A stretch of DNA of 14,473 nucleotides from JBLHKS01 sp047620505 (lineage in GTDB: Bacteria > Verrucomicrobiota > Verrucomicrobiia > Verrucomicrobiales > DEV007): positions 1 through 14,473 of the forward strand of contig JBLHKS010000180.1 of NCBI GenBank assembly GCA_047620505.1, written 5' to 3'. The position numbers were made by a program, and so were the translations under genes. This document shows positions 1 through 7,950 of this stretch, one piece after another. Numbering within the stretch: the stretch's first letter is position 1; each line of letters starts with the position of its first letter. Below the pieces are notes generated by a model, which was not told the origin of the DNA, made no database searches, and was given only the letters and a program-made list of their open reading frames with translations.

Positions 1-652
1 GCTTCACAGGAGTGCCGGCGTGGTCGAGATACGCAAAGGCGGCTCCCATGTGAAGACCGTTAAATACGATCGCGAACAACGTGCCGATTCCGGCGAAAAT
101 TCCGCTGGCGAAGATCCGCAGATCGATCCCCACGTTGTTAAAAATGTAGAAAGCGAACATGCCGAAATTCTGAGCAAACGTGTCGCGGTGGCCCTCAAGA
201 CCTCCGTCCTCGCCGAAGCCCTGTTCCATCTGCATCATTCCTTCCGGGCCGAGAATCGCCTGCATCCAGCGAGCGTCGAAGTAGACCGAAATCCAGATCA
301 CGATCATCGGGATCCAGAAAAACGCCTGACAAACCCAGAAAAGCCGGGCTTCCTCACGCACGAGCCGGGGCAGTTTTCGCCAGAAAAAATCGACGATTCG
401 GGACAAGCCAGTTCGCTTGTCGCTGTGGATGTGCTGGTAGCAGCGGATCACCAACTGGTTAAGCCTTTCGCACAATGGCAGGCTGTACATTCGCGATTGC
501 GCCAGAGAAAGATCACTACATGCCTGTCGGAACATCTCGGGTAGCTCGGTCAGCTGCTCCTTCGTCGCCCGGCGCGAGTCGACCGCATTCAGAGTCTGCT
601 CCAACGCATCCCAGCGTTTGGCGTTTCGCTCCTGAAAAGTGTTCGCGTTCAT
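1..652 (-). CDS. SpoIIM/DUF95 family integral membrane protein, 3' end cut by window edge
   Basis: This reading frame starts at ATG 652-650 and stays open for 217 codons to the left edge, so its C-terminus is missing. The N-terminal 100 residues are soluble and carry the family pattern of a leucine/arginine-rich helix (LPEMFRQACSDLSLAQSRMY, residues 37-56). A membrane helix follows at about 105-123. The diagnostic stretch is at about 166-208: FNNVGIDLRIFASGIFAGIG, then FNGLHMGAAFAYL, which matches the conserved core of SpoIIM-like proteins. In non-sporulating bacteria this family is found beside RDD, DUF4129, MoxR ATPase and DUF58 genes. Its biochemical role there is unsettled, so the sporulation name should not be read as function. 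It starts 7 bases after the RDD gene ends, so the two are almost certainly co-transcribed. Confidence 0.9.
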   Translation of the reverse strand, partial: MNANTFQERNAKRWDALEQTLNAVDSRRATKEQLTELPEMFRQACSDLSLAQSRMYSLPLCERLNQLVIRCYQHIHSDKRTGLSRIVDFFWRKLPRLVREEARLFWVCQAFFWIPMIVIWISVYFDARWMQAILGPEGMMQMEQGFGEDGGLEGHRDTFAQNFGMFAFYIFNNVGIDLRIFASGIFAGIGTLFAIVFNGLHMGAAFAYLDHAGTPVK

Positions 653-659
653 CTTTTTC

Positions 660-1406
660 TTACCCGGAAGAGCGGATCCATTTTGCGATTCCCAACAATC
701 TGCCCACCGCGGGTCGGCCACTGCTTTTCGTTAGCGGCTGAGCATGGCCGGCAAGCTCCATCTGGCGGTTCTCCGACCATTCTTGAAGCCGGTCCGTGTA
801 CTTCACAATCGCCTCCTGCTCCTCCCGCGTCAGCGGACAGATCGGAGCCAGCTCAGGCACGCCCTGAGCATTCAAAAGCGGCATCCGCAATCGAACTGGA
901 TCGATCGGCTTCTCCTTGTAAACGACGACCGTGCCCGCAGCGAGATCGCCGAGCCGCTGGAAGTTCCGCGAGCACATGCAGCTAACCAAACCGATGAAAT
1001 ACAGAGGCAAGACCATCCCGACGGCCGGCATCTGGTCGATAAACCGAATCACATTTCGAATGATCGACTGATTCCAAGTCATCCTCGCGCCTGAAGTCTG
1101 GACGACGCGGATTCCGAAAATCAATTTTCCTGGTGTCGCCCCAAGTTTCGAGCCCTCGAAAATCGTGAAATAAAGCCACATCACCGCGAACCAGAACAGC
1201 ATGACCAGTCCTTGATAGATCTCGGGCGAAATCAAAACTAACGCCTGAAGCGCGATCGCGAAAATCAACAACGCGGCCGAGGAAAAAATCACATCCAGCA
1301 GCAACGCAAACCCACGCAACGCTGGACCGGCCACGCGGAGTCGAATCTCCACGCCCTCAGCGATTTCGTTAGTCTGCAGCGTATCGAGCTTTCCTTCCAT
1401 GCCCAT
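660..1406 (-). CDS. RDD family membrane protein
   Basis: About 248 residues from ATG 1406; a second ATG at 1400 is equally possible, and a longer frame back to 1478 looks less likely because the extra N-terminus is arginine-rich and unlike the family. The RDD signature is clear: Arg31 and Asp38 in RGFALLLDVIF, the loop GATPGKLIFGIRVV at about 89-102, RNVIRFID at 117-124, and QRLGDLAAGTVVV at 150-162. Hydrophobic helices lie at about 33-58, 65-83 and 128-145. The C-terminal 80 residues are hydrophilic and probably cytoplasmic. RDD proteins are small membrane proteins of mostly unknown function; some have been proposed to act in transport or ion exchange. The SpoIIM-family gene follows immediately, fitting the known RDD-SpoIIM operon type. 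No convincing Shine-Dalgarno sequence decides between the two starts. Confidence 0.88.
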   Translation of the reverse strand: MGMEGKLDTLQTNEIAEGVEIRLRVAGPALRGFALLLDVIFSSAALLIFAIALQALVLISPEIYQGLVMLFWFAVMWLYFTIFEGSKLGATPGKLIFGIRVVQTSGARMTWNQSIIRNVIRFIDQMPAVGMVLPLYFIGLVSCMCSRNFQRLGDLAAGTVVVYKEKPIDPVRLRMPLLNAQGVPELAPICPLTREEQEAIVKYTDRLQEWSENRQMELAGHAQPLTKSSGRPAVGRLLGIAKWIRSSG

Positions 1407-1554
1407 TCGATCAAACCATAATCTCGGAGAATGGCGAGTAGAAAGCGAACGGCTCCGGCGTTGACCTCGCGCGGCCAACGGAGTTGGCTTATGCGCGAAA
1501 TGCAGGCGAGTCCGCGCTTCCGCGTGACTTGGCCCGCGCTGCCATTGCCAGGAC

Positions 1555-2062
1555 TCAGGCGAGCTTTTGCACCAACAGTTCCCAATCCATCGCGTGTACG
1601 TTTTCCGAGATCGGCATATTCAGGCGTACCTCACATCCTGGTAGCAACGGCAACACTTCCTCTGAGGGATTTGAAACGTGCGTCACACTGTATTTGTCGC
1701 CCTTCTGTGCGACTTGGAAGTTGATCAGGATGAAACCGCCCGGACGGACTACACGAAGCATTTCCGCGCAGAATTTGTCCGGATAAAGCGCGTGATCATA
1801 CACGTTCGTATAAATGAGATCGAAGGATTGATCCTCGAATTTCAGATCCACGTAGCGCGGCCACTTCCTGCCCGGTTCGAGCACCGAGACAGAGCGCGTC
1901 TTTGCAGGGCTTGAATAAATGCAGATACGGCATAAAAAGCTGACGAAACCCGGTCAATTTCTGGTCCCACTCCTCGTTGAGCCACTTACTCCGACGTGCC
2001 GGATCAGTCGTCTTTTCCTTTTGATACTCGATGTAGGCCTGATAAGTTTCGTTTGACTCCAT
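1555..2062 (-). pseudogene. Class I SAM-dependent methyltransferase, frame-disrupted
   Basis: Two overlapping frames together encode one methyltransferase. The first, from ATG 2062 (MESNETYQAYIEYQKEK), reaches the glycine-rich SAM-binding motif I (CLGARTGQEVAAL) near 1850-1890 and then runs into noise and a stop at 1796. The second frame picks up at about 1850 with DLKFEDQSFDLIYTNVYDHA and continues through MLRVVRPGGFILINFQ to a stop at 1555. In intact relatives about 25-30 residues carrying the acidic motif II residue separate motif I from the FEDQSFD segment; here they are absent. I infer an internal deletion of some tens of bases, not a multiple of three, at about 1850. The substrate is unknown. 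An IS66 fragment lies directly upstream. A sequencing or assembly error is possible but would not easily explain the missing segment. Confidence 0.75.
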
Positions 2063-2064
2063 TG

Positions 2065-2290
2065 ACCGAGACTCCAGTCGGCTCGGAGCGTCGTCTTTTT
2101 TTGGTCCGTCAGGATCGAACAACAACTCCAATTGATCGGATCGAGCCTCTCGCTTTTAGGGCCGTAGATCTGGCGCACAAACAAGTCGATCTTCTGCTCC
2201 AGGAGATGAACGCGCGCACGAATCCCGGGGCGACAGGTCCATTCTTGAACGCGGCAGCGAGGCCGTTTGATGAGTTCATCCTTCGAACCA
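2065..2290 (-). mobile_element. IS66-family TnpC N-terminal remnant, frameshifted
   Basis: One frame gives RVHLLEQKIDLFVRQIYGPK followed by SERLDP (about 2214-2137). One base back, the next frame continues DQLELLFDPDGPKKDDAPSR (from 2137). Joined, this reads as the coiled N-terminal region of an IS66 transposase, whose hallmark is a leucine-rich helix, G-x-K-S-E-k-L-D-P and Q-L-e-L-l-f. The two halves need a one-base frame change at about 2137, with no obvious slippery sequence, so this looks like decay and not programmed frameshifting. The zinc-binding and DDE catalytic parts are absent; the methyltransferase start follows at once. No terminal inverted repeats were recognised. The assignment rests on motif recall only. 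Confidence 0.6.
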
Positions 2291-2372
2291 GGGAAGCTTC
2301 CACTCATTTTCAAGCGCGGCCCGACGGGTTCCCGAAGCTTGACCAGAGCGACTCCCGTTGTGAACGTCGACC

Positions 2373-3590
2373 GTGTCCAATTTCGTTTCGCATCTTGAAT
2401 GCGCCATGACCGGTGAACGCCACGAAGCAGGCGTCGTCCACAATCTTTCGAGCCAAAACTGGCCGCTTCTCGTTCGCTACGATCTCGATGGAATCGCTAA
2501 CGGAGTCAGCAAAGCCGATCTCGGTGCTCGGCCGGCTGATTTCTGGCGCTACCGCGAATTCCTGCCCTATCGCGATCCGAAATCGGTCATCAGTCTGGGC
2601 GAGCAAATGACGCCGATTCTGGCCGCGCCGAAACTTGGCAAAAACGTCTTCATCAAGGACGAAGGCCGCTTGCCGACCGGTTCGTTCAAAGCACGTGGAC
2701 TCTGCATGGCGGTAACGATGGCGAACGAATTGGGTCTGCGCCGATTGGCGATGCCAACGAATGGAAACGCGGGTGCGGCGATGGCGGCTTACGCAACTCG
2801 AGCAGGAATCGAGACCTTCATTTTCTGTCCAGAGGACACGCCTGAGGTCAATGTCAGGGAGATCGCGATTCAGGGAGCGAAGGTATGGAAAGTGAACGGT
2901 TTGATCAACGACTGCGGAAAAATTGTCGGCGAAGGCAAGGCGAAGGCCGGCTGGTTCGACGTCTCAACTCTCAAGGAACCCTACCGGATCGAAGGGAAGA
3001 AGACGATGGGGCTTGAGTTGGCTGAGCAGTTCGATTGGGAGCTGCCTGACGTGATTTTCTATCCGACGGGCGGCGGAACTGGCTTGATTGGAATGGTTAA
3101 AGCCTTCGATGAGCTTGAGGCCATCGGCTGGATCGGAAGCAAACGACCGCGGATGGTCGCGGTGCAAGCGAGCGGCTGCGCTCCGATCGTGAAGGCTTTC
3201 GAATCCGGTGCCGAACATGCTGAACTTTGGGAGAACGCCCACACAGCAGCTGCTGGAATCCGGGTCCCCGCTGCCATCGGCGATTTTCTGATTTTGCGCG
3301 GCGTTCGCGACACGGGCGGCTTCGCGATCGCCGTCGACGATGAGGCGATCGAGGCTGGTCGGCGCGAGGTGGCCGAGACCGAGGGAATTCTGCTTTGCCC
3401 CGAGGGCGCGGCGACGTTTGCGGCTTACAAACAGAGTCTGGAAGACGGCCGAGTTTCGAAGGAAGATCGCGTCGTGCTTTTCAACTGCGCCACCGGCTTG
3501 AAATACGATTTACCCCCGGCCGGTCAGCAATTGGATCGAACGCAACCGATCGATTTCGCGGCGCTCGTCGGAGCTCAAGGCTCCTGCTGA
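2373..3590 (+). CDS. thrC: Threonine synthase (PLP-dependent)
   Basis: A 405-residue cytoplasmic enzyme expected to convert O-phospho-L-homoserine to L-threonine and phosphate, the last step of threonine synthesis. The PLP lysine is Lys106 in PTGSFKARG. The phosphate-binding and cofactor loops are TNGNAGAAMAAY (129-140) and PTGGGTGLIG (231-240), and CPEGAATFAA lies near 342-351. The N-terminus (SHLECAMTG, then PLLVRYDL) fits the short lead-in domain of plant-like threonine synthases, with only one cysteine of the possible zinc pair. The start is GTG 2373; an internal ATG at 2406 would remove the conserved SHLEC segment. No strong ribosome-binding site is visible. The stop overlaps the convergent dehydrogenase gene by 16 bases. 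A related beta-eliminase of the same fold is possible but less likely. Confidence 0.85.
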   Translation: MSNFVSHLECAMTGERHEAGVVHNLSSQNWPLLVRYDLDGIANGVSKADLGARPADFWRYREFLPYRDPKSVISLGEQMTPILAAPKLGKNVFIKDEGRLPTGSFKARGLCMAVTMANELGLRRLAMPTNGNAGAAMAAYATRAGIETFIFCPEDTPEVNVREIAIQGAKVWKVNGLINDCGKIVGEGKAKAGWFDVSTLKEPYRIEGKKTMGLELAEQFDWELPDVIFYPTGGGTGLIGMVKAFDELEAIGWIGSKRPRMVAVQASGCAPIVKAFESGAEHAELWENAHTAAAGIRVPAAIGDFLILRGVRDTGGFAIAVDDEAIEAGRREVAETEGILLCPEGAATFAAYKQSLEDGRVSKEDRVVLFNCATGLKYDLPPAGQQLDRTQPIDFAALVGAQGSC

Positions 3591-4297
3591 GTCGGGCAGA
3601 CCACGATTTCGCGAACGCAGACGCTCTGGGGCATCTGGTAGGAAAACAGGATCGTCTGCGCGATGCTTTCAGGCTCCAACGCGCCTCCGATTTCGCTAGC
3701 ATAGTCTTTCCAACCCTGCTCAGCCGACGCATCACGCTGATTTTCGACCAACTCGGTCTGAACCATGCCGGGAGCGATGTTGATGATCCTGACATTGCTC
3801 CTGGAAACCTCCTCCCGCATCGTTTCCGTGATCGCGTGGACCGCAAACTTCGTTCCGCAGTAAACGGCGTGATTCCCGAACGTTTTGCGACCCGCAATCG
3901 ACCCGAGATTCACGATCGTGCCGCCTTTGCGCTCGACCATTCCGCCGAGCACGAGATGAATTCCGTTGAGCAGGCCACGGATGTTGACGTCGAGCATCTG
4001 TTGCCATTCCTCAGGACTCTGATCCTGCGGTTTGCCGATGTTCATCACGCCGGCGTTGTTGATCAGCAAGTCGACTTTGCCATGCGCCGCTTCAGCTTCT
4101 GCGATCGCCTCACGGAATGCATCGACGTCCATGACATCGAGCTTTCGACAGATCGCGTTCGGCAAATTCAAGGCTTCGATTTTCTCAACGCGACGAGCGA
4201 GCAAAAGCTGAGGAAATCCGGCTTCGGCGAACAGTTTCGCGGTGGCGGCACCGATTCCGGAGCTGGCCCCGGTGATGACAATAAGTGGCTTGGACAT
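3575..4297 (-). CDS. Short-chain dehydrogenase/reductase (SDR), classical type
   Basis: A 240-residue Rossmann-fold oxidoreductase. The nucleotide-binding loop TGASSGIG is at residues 9-16, NNAG at 80-83, and the catalytic set is Asn105 (DVNIRG), Ser133 (LGSIAG), Tyr146 and Lys150 (YCGTK). Arginines after strand 2 (LLLARR, 31-36) suggest a preference for NADP(H). The sequence resembles the YdfG/serine-dehydrogenase-like branch that acts on hydroxy acids or small alcohols, but the substrate cannot be read from the sequence. The start at 4297 gives a normal N-terminus (MSKPLIVITG). The 3' end overlaps thrC tail-to-tail by 16 bases; the shared region leaves no room for a separate terminator. Confidence 0.92.
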   Translation of the reverse strand: MSKPLIVITGASSGIGAATAKLFAEAGFPQLLLARRVEKIEALNLPNAICRKLDVMDVDAFREAIAEAEAAHGKVDLLINNAGVMNIGKPQDQSPEEWQQMLDVNIRGLLNGIHLVLGGMVERKGGTIVNLGSIAGRKTFGNHAVYCGTKFAVHAITETMREEVSRSNVRIINIAPGMVQTELVENQRDASAEQGWKDYASEIGGALEPESIAQTILFSYQMPQSVCVREIVVCPTQQEP

Positions 4298-4383
4298 GCC
4301 GAACCGATAGTCAGCTGGAGCGGTTCGCCAAGTCCCAAATCGAAGTTGCGGATGAATTCTTCACTGCGAAGGTTGCCGCCATT

Positions 4384-5319
4384 ATGAATCGATCGACCCC
4401 TTGGATTTTAACGGGCCTGACCTGTGCGGCGCTTGCCCTCCCGCTAGCAGCTGCTGACGACGAAGCGAAGGAAAAAGACGCCGATGACCCGTTCGCCGGC
4501 CTCGATCTCACTGAATACAAAGAGCCGAAAGCGCCGGCCTTGGACCGCGACCGCGGGGTGATCAAACTTCGCCTCGAAGACGCCGTTTACATCAAAGGTG
4601 ATCACTCAGGTCGTTGGAATTGGCCGAGTTTCACTCCGGATCGCTGGGGCGCCTACGACGTCGAAATCACCTACGTTTCGACTCTCCCGAAAATGGGAAT
4701 CCAGTTTTTTATCGGCGATGCCAAAGCGAAAGGCTACCTCCCGCAGTCGGGCGGAATGAAGCAGCCGCACACGGCCGTTTTCGCCAAAATTTATCTGCCA
4801 GACACCCAAACTCATCAGATGGGAATTCTTTCCGGCGAAGATTCGAACGGCGCTCAGTTCAAGCTCCAGGGAATCCGCTTGATTCCGGCATGTGAAGGTG
4901 AGGAACAAACCCAGGGGATCGATGGAACGATCGAATTGGCCGCAGGCGACGCGACGACGTTTTCCAAGAAAATGCGTTATGAGCCGAAGAAGGAAAAAGA
5001 CTGTCTCGGATTCTGGACAGAAGCCGATGACTGGGCGCAGTGGAGGTTTGCGGTTCACACGGCCGGAAAGTTCGAAATGCGAATTTTCCAAGGCTGTGGC
5101 GGGGGAAATGCAGGCAGTGAAGTCGGCGTTTGGATCGACGGAACGGAACACAAATTCACCGTGATCGACACCGGCGGATTCCAGAGCTGGAAGGCCGTGG
5201 ATCTTGGGACCGTCGAGCTGACGAAGGGCGATCACCTCGTCTCGATCAAGCCGAACACGAAGGTTGGAAAGGCCGTCGTCGACATCCAGAAAGTTGAGAT
5301 GTCGCTCGTGGTCGACTAG
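4384..5319 (+). CDS. Secreted protein with two predicted beta-sandwich domains
   Basis: A 311-residue protein starting at ATG 4384, chosen because it is followed at once by a signal peptide (MNRSTPWILTGLTCAALALP, cleavage near LAAA-DDE, about residue 24). An upstream ATG at 4285 would bury that signal. After an acidic linker, domain 1 (about 55-175) begins LRLEDAVYIKGDHSGRWNW. Domain 2 (about 183-309) has the pattern CLGFWTEADDWAQWRF, a cysteine-glycine stretch (FQGCGGGNAGSEVGVWIDG) and a closing KAVVDIQKVEM strand. From memory, domain 2 resembles a carbohydrate-binding-like module attached to sulfatases in PVC bacteria. No catalytic motif is seen. A role in binding glycans outside the cytoplasm is an inference. 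The gene ends 7 bases from the convergent secreted oxidoreductase gene. Confidence 0.8.
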   Translation: MNRSTPWILTGLTCAALALPLAAADDEAKEKDADDPFAGLDLTEYKEPKAPALDRDRGVIKLRLEDAVYIKGDHSGRWNWPSFTPDRWGAYDVEITYVSTLPKMGIQFFIGDAKAKGYLPQSGGMKQPHTAVFAKIYLPDTQTHQMGILSGEDSNGAQFKLQGIRLIPACEGEEQTQGIDGTIELAAGDATTFSKKMRYEPKKEKDCLGFWTEADDWAQWRFAVHTAGKFEMRIFQGCGGGNAGSEVGVWIDGTEHKFTVIDTGGFQSWKAVDLGTVELTKGDHLVSIKPNTKVGKAVVDIQKVEMSLVVD

Positions 5320-5326
5320 ATCGCGG

Positions 5327-7381
5327 TCAGTCTTTCGGCAGCAGCTGGATTCCGTCCACGATCACGTAGCCGTCGGTTTCGTCGGTGCGGATTTCGATCG
5401 CTGACTCCTGCGCAAATCGAAAAACGCCGATCGATACGAACGGCGAGCCGCTTTCCTTCGATTCGCGCTGATTCAAGACTGCGGTCGAAGTGCCGTCGGC
5501 GTGCTTGATCGTGATCGGGACGTTTGAAGCTCGGTTAGCGTTCGGCGGGTAGGCGATCAGCACTTCGTATTTGCGCGCCTCCTTGATTTGAAAATCCCAA
5601 CGAGCTGACTTCGCTCCTTTGCCCTGTTTGTCATCGTGAAGGTAGCCCGCGCCGAGGTGTGGAGAATTCGCGGCGCTCGTTTTCCACTCGCCCGTCAGTT
5701 TCGCGTCCGTGTCGTCGAAAACGATGCCGGGCAGCGACTTCGGCTCGAGCAGAGCCTTCGGCGGATGCGGCTTTCGATCCATCTCTAACACTTGTCCTTC
5801 CGCCAGCAGCTGCTGACTGAGCTTAGCGTAGTCGACTGCTTGAACGTCGATGTTTTCGTTGATCGCAATCACGGCGGCGTCGGCAGCGGAATGGCCGAGG
5901 ACCATGAAAACCGGCTCCATCCGGATCGACCCGAACGCCATGTGCGAACTCGAAACGCAAACCGGGACGAGGAGGTTCGAGCACTCCTTGGCTTTGGGCG
6001 TGATCGCGCGATAGCTGATTGGGTAGGGGCCGCCTGGGCTGACCTGGATATCGCCCTCGTTCCGCACGTTGCCATCCGCGTCGACGTAGCGCTGAACGTT
6101 GTGCGAATCCATGTTGTAGGAGCCCATCCCGATCGAATCCGGCGTCGGCTTGACCGCGCGCAGATGCATTTCGGTCATCACAAAATCGCTGACCATCCGG
6201 CGGGCCTCGCGAACGTAAATCTGGTGCGGCCAGTTTCCGTTGTCGACGAACTCGTCCTTCGCCAACCCCCATTTTGACATCGCTTCGCGGACATCGGCGC
6301 GGACGCTCGGGTCGTTAGCCAAAAAGTGCATCAGCCCGAGTTGGTACTGCCGATGCTCGGCAATGATTTCGCGACGGCGCTCGTAAGTCGCGTCCGGATA
6401 ATCGTAGTTCATCCCGATGTTGTCCGTCGAAAACGCGCCGTGGTTGTTCGTGTCTGTTTTGCCGTTCGGCGCTGGGTCGAACTTCTGGAAAACCTGGTTC
6501 CAGCCGCCTTCGAGATAGCGGGCGATCAAGGCATATTGGTTAGCGTCGTAGCCATCGGGTTTGGGAAACGGCACGCGGTTCGCCTCGACTCGCGTCAGGC
6601 ACATCCGGAAATTGTAAGCCTGAAGCCGGTGATCGCCCTCGCCGTCAATTCCGGGTGGATCGGCTGAAACTCGGGGCAGCAGACCGCTCGATGCGTCGCC
6701 CGGAACGACGTAAGCCGAAACTGGATAGTCGAACTGATGCTTCTTAGCATTCGCGGTTTGGACGCCGTTGAGCGTCTCGCCGTATTTCGTGATCGACTCG
6801 CGCCCGGTCGCGTAGGAAACGCCAGCAGCTGCTAGCAGATCGCCCTCGTAAGTCGTGTCCATGAAAACTCGGCCGCGATACGTATTTCCGCTCAACATGG
6901 TGATCGCCGAGATCCGCGCGCCGTCCTTTTCGACGCCTTTTTCGCGATCGAGCCACTCGTCGCGCACGACTGGAATTTCGAGTTCGGCCACCCAGTCGTC
7001 GTAGGCCTGCTCCGCCACCCGCGGCTCGAAAACCCACATCGCATCATCATCTCTTCGGTAACGCGAATATTCTTCCGGCTTCTGATGAACCCAGGCTTCC
7101 GGATTGTCGTAGTGCATTTTGAGCCGCTGATAGAATTCCCGCGAAACGCCGCCGATCGCCTCCTTCTTTCCGCTGTCCGTCCAACCAAGCCCTCCACTTG
7201 TCAGCCCACCTAGATGTTTGTCAGGGCTGACGACGATCACCGTTTTCCCAAGCCGCTTCACCTGCACTGCAGCGGCGATCGCCGCCGAAGTTCCGCCGTA
7301 AATCACGACATCGTGTTCGGTCGTCTCGGCTGTGGCGAAGCCGATGAGCAGAATCCAGATCCCAAAAGGTGTAAATCGCAT
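5327..7381 (-). CDS. Secreted FAD-dependent oxidoreductase with golvesin-like C-terminal domain
   Basis: 684 residues from ATG 7381, selected because a signal peptide follows directly (MRFTPFGIWILLIGFATA, residues 1-18, cleavage before ET). The dinucleotide-binding strand-loop-helix is HDVVIYGGTSAAIAAAVQ (23-40), with the variant loop GGTSAA, then the family motif HLGGLTSGGLGWTDSG (56-71). This is the FAD_oxidored family, common in PVC bacteria and often near polysaccharide-degradation genes; substrates are mostly unknown. The last 130 residues (about 553-684) form a separate beta domain similar to the golvesin/xanthan-lyase C-terminal module: IVFDDTDAKLTGEWKTS near its start and GYVIVDGIQLLPKD at its end. 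An upstream ATG at 7468 would add 29 residues and bury the signal. Convergent with the secreted two-domain protein, divergent from the zinc-ribbon gene. Confidence 0.88.
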   Translation of the reverse strand: MRFTPFGIWILLIGFATAETTEHDVVIYGGTSAAIAAAVQVKRLGKTVIVVSPDKHLGGLTSGGLGWTDSGKKEAIGGVSREFYQRLKMHYDNPEAWVHQKPEEYSRYRRDDDAMWVFEPRVAEQAYDDWVAELEIPVVRDEWLDREKGVEKDGARISAITMLSGNTYRGRVFMDTTYEGDLLAAAGVSYATGRESITKYGETLNGVQTANAKKHQFDYPVSAYVVPGDASSGLLPRVSADPPGIDGEGDHRLQAYNFRMCLTRVEANRVPFPKPDGYDANQYALIARYLEGGWNQVFQKFDPAPNGKTDTNNHGAFSTDNIGMNYDYPDATYERRREIIAEHRQYQLGLMHFLANDPSVRADVREAMSKWGLAKDEFVDNGNWPHQIYVREARRMVSDFVMTEMHLRAVKPTPDSIGMGSYNMDSHNVQRYVDADGNVRNEGDIQVSPGGPYPISYRAITPKAKECSNLLVPVCVSSSHMAFGSIRMEPVFMVLGHSAADAAVIAINENIDVQAVDYAKLSQQLLAEGQVLEMDRKPHPPKALLEPKSLPGIVFDDTDAKLTGEWKTSAANSPHLGAGYLHDDKQGKGAKSARWDFQIKEARKYEVLIAYPPNANRASNVPITIKHADGTSTAVLNQRESKESGSPFVSIGVFRFAQESAIEIRTDETDGYVIVDGIQLLPKD

Positions 7382-7470
7382 GAGCCGAGTTTGAATCGGG
7401 CAGAGCTGGATTGCACGCAGATTTCCAGGTTGCGACGACGCCCGAAAAGGTTCATTAACCCCAATCAATT

Positions 7471-7950
7471 ATGAAGTTCGCCTGCCCATCTTGTTCCGGA
7501 CACATCGAAGCTGAAGAAGGTTGGATCGGCCACACGACGGATTGTCCACATTGCGGAGCCAGCTTCGTCGTTCCCGGACCGGAGCCCACAGAGCAGCCCG
7601 TTCAATATCAGCATTCTTCTACCCAGGGTCCGCCGCCGCTACCTCCAGGCCCTCCACCGTCTTCGCCGCCGCAATTGCGTCCGCAGCCGCAACCCGCTGC
7701 GCATCGAGGCCAGGGAGAATTCGCGCCCTGCCCACGCTGCGGTTCCTACGCTGCCAAGAAACTTAAGTTCACGTGGTGGGGTGGCGCGTTAGGCGCGAAA
7801 ATGTTCAGCCACGTCAAATGCCAGAATTGTTCGCAGGGCTACAACGGCAAGTCAGGCCAGCTCAACACGACCGCGATCACGCTCTATCTCGTGATCAGCG
7901 GAGTCATCGGCCTGATATTCGGCGTGTTCCTTTTCGCGATGATGCGCTAG
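7471..7950 (+). CDS. Double zinc-ribbon, proline-rich, C-terminally membrane-anchored protein
   Basis: 159 residues. An N-terminal zinc ribbon has Cys5, Cys8, Cys25 and Cys28 (FACPSCSGHIEAEEG, then DCPHCGASFVVPG), a layout typical of small PVC proteins. A proline/glutamine-rich linker covers about 37-80. A second ribbon has Cys87, Cys90, Cys117 and Cys120 (CPRCG ... CQNC). One hydrophobic helix at about 135-157 ends two residues before the C-terminus, so the ribbons are probably cytoplasmic with a tail anchor. The fold is clear but the function is unknown; protein-protein or nucleic-acid contact are both possible. The gene is divergent from the oxidoreductase with 89 bases between the starts, so the pair could share a control region, but no convincing promoter is visible there. 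Confidence 0.82.
   Translation: MKFACPSCSGHIEAEEGWIGHTTDCPHCGASFVVPGPEPTEQPVQYQHSSTQGPPPLPPGPPPSSPPQLRPQPQPAAHRGQGEFAPCPRCGSYAAKKLKFTWWGGALGAKMFSHVKCQNCSQGYNGKSGQLNTTAITLYLVISGVIGLIFGVFLFAMMR

Noticed and set aside
20..544. 174-residue plus-strand open frame
   Set aside because: It lies opposite the SpoIIM-family gene, has low-complexity charged sequence and no family features; the minus strand is clearly the coding one.
2109..2303. 64-residue minus-strand open frame in the third frame over the IS66 remnant
   Set aside because: The IS66-like motifs are in the other two frames; this one has none.
3395..4387. 330-residue plus-strand open frame
   Set aside because: It is antisense to the SDR gene and the thrC 3' end, whose motifs are unambiguous.
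4606..5235. 209-residue minus-strand open frame
   Set aside because: It is antisense to the secreted beta-sandwich gene and has no recognisable domain.
7430..7458. Possible promoter TTGCGA, 17 bases, CATTAA upstream of the zinc-ribbon gene
   Set aside because: Only about 4 of 6 and 3 of 6 matches to the sigma-70 consensus, and it would leave a leader of a few bases.
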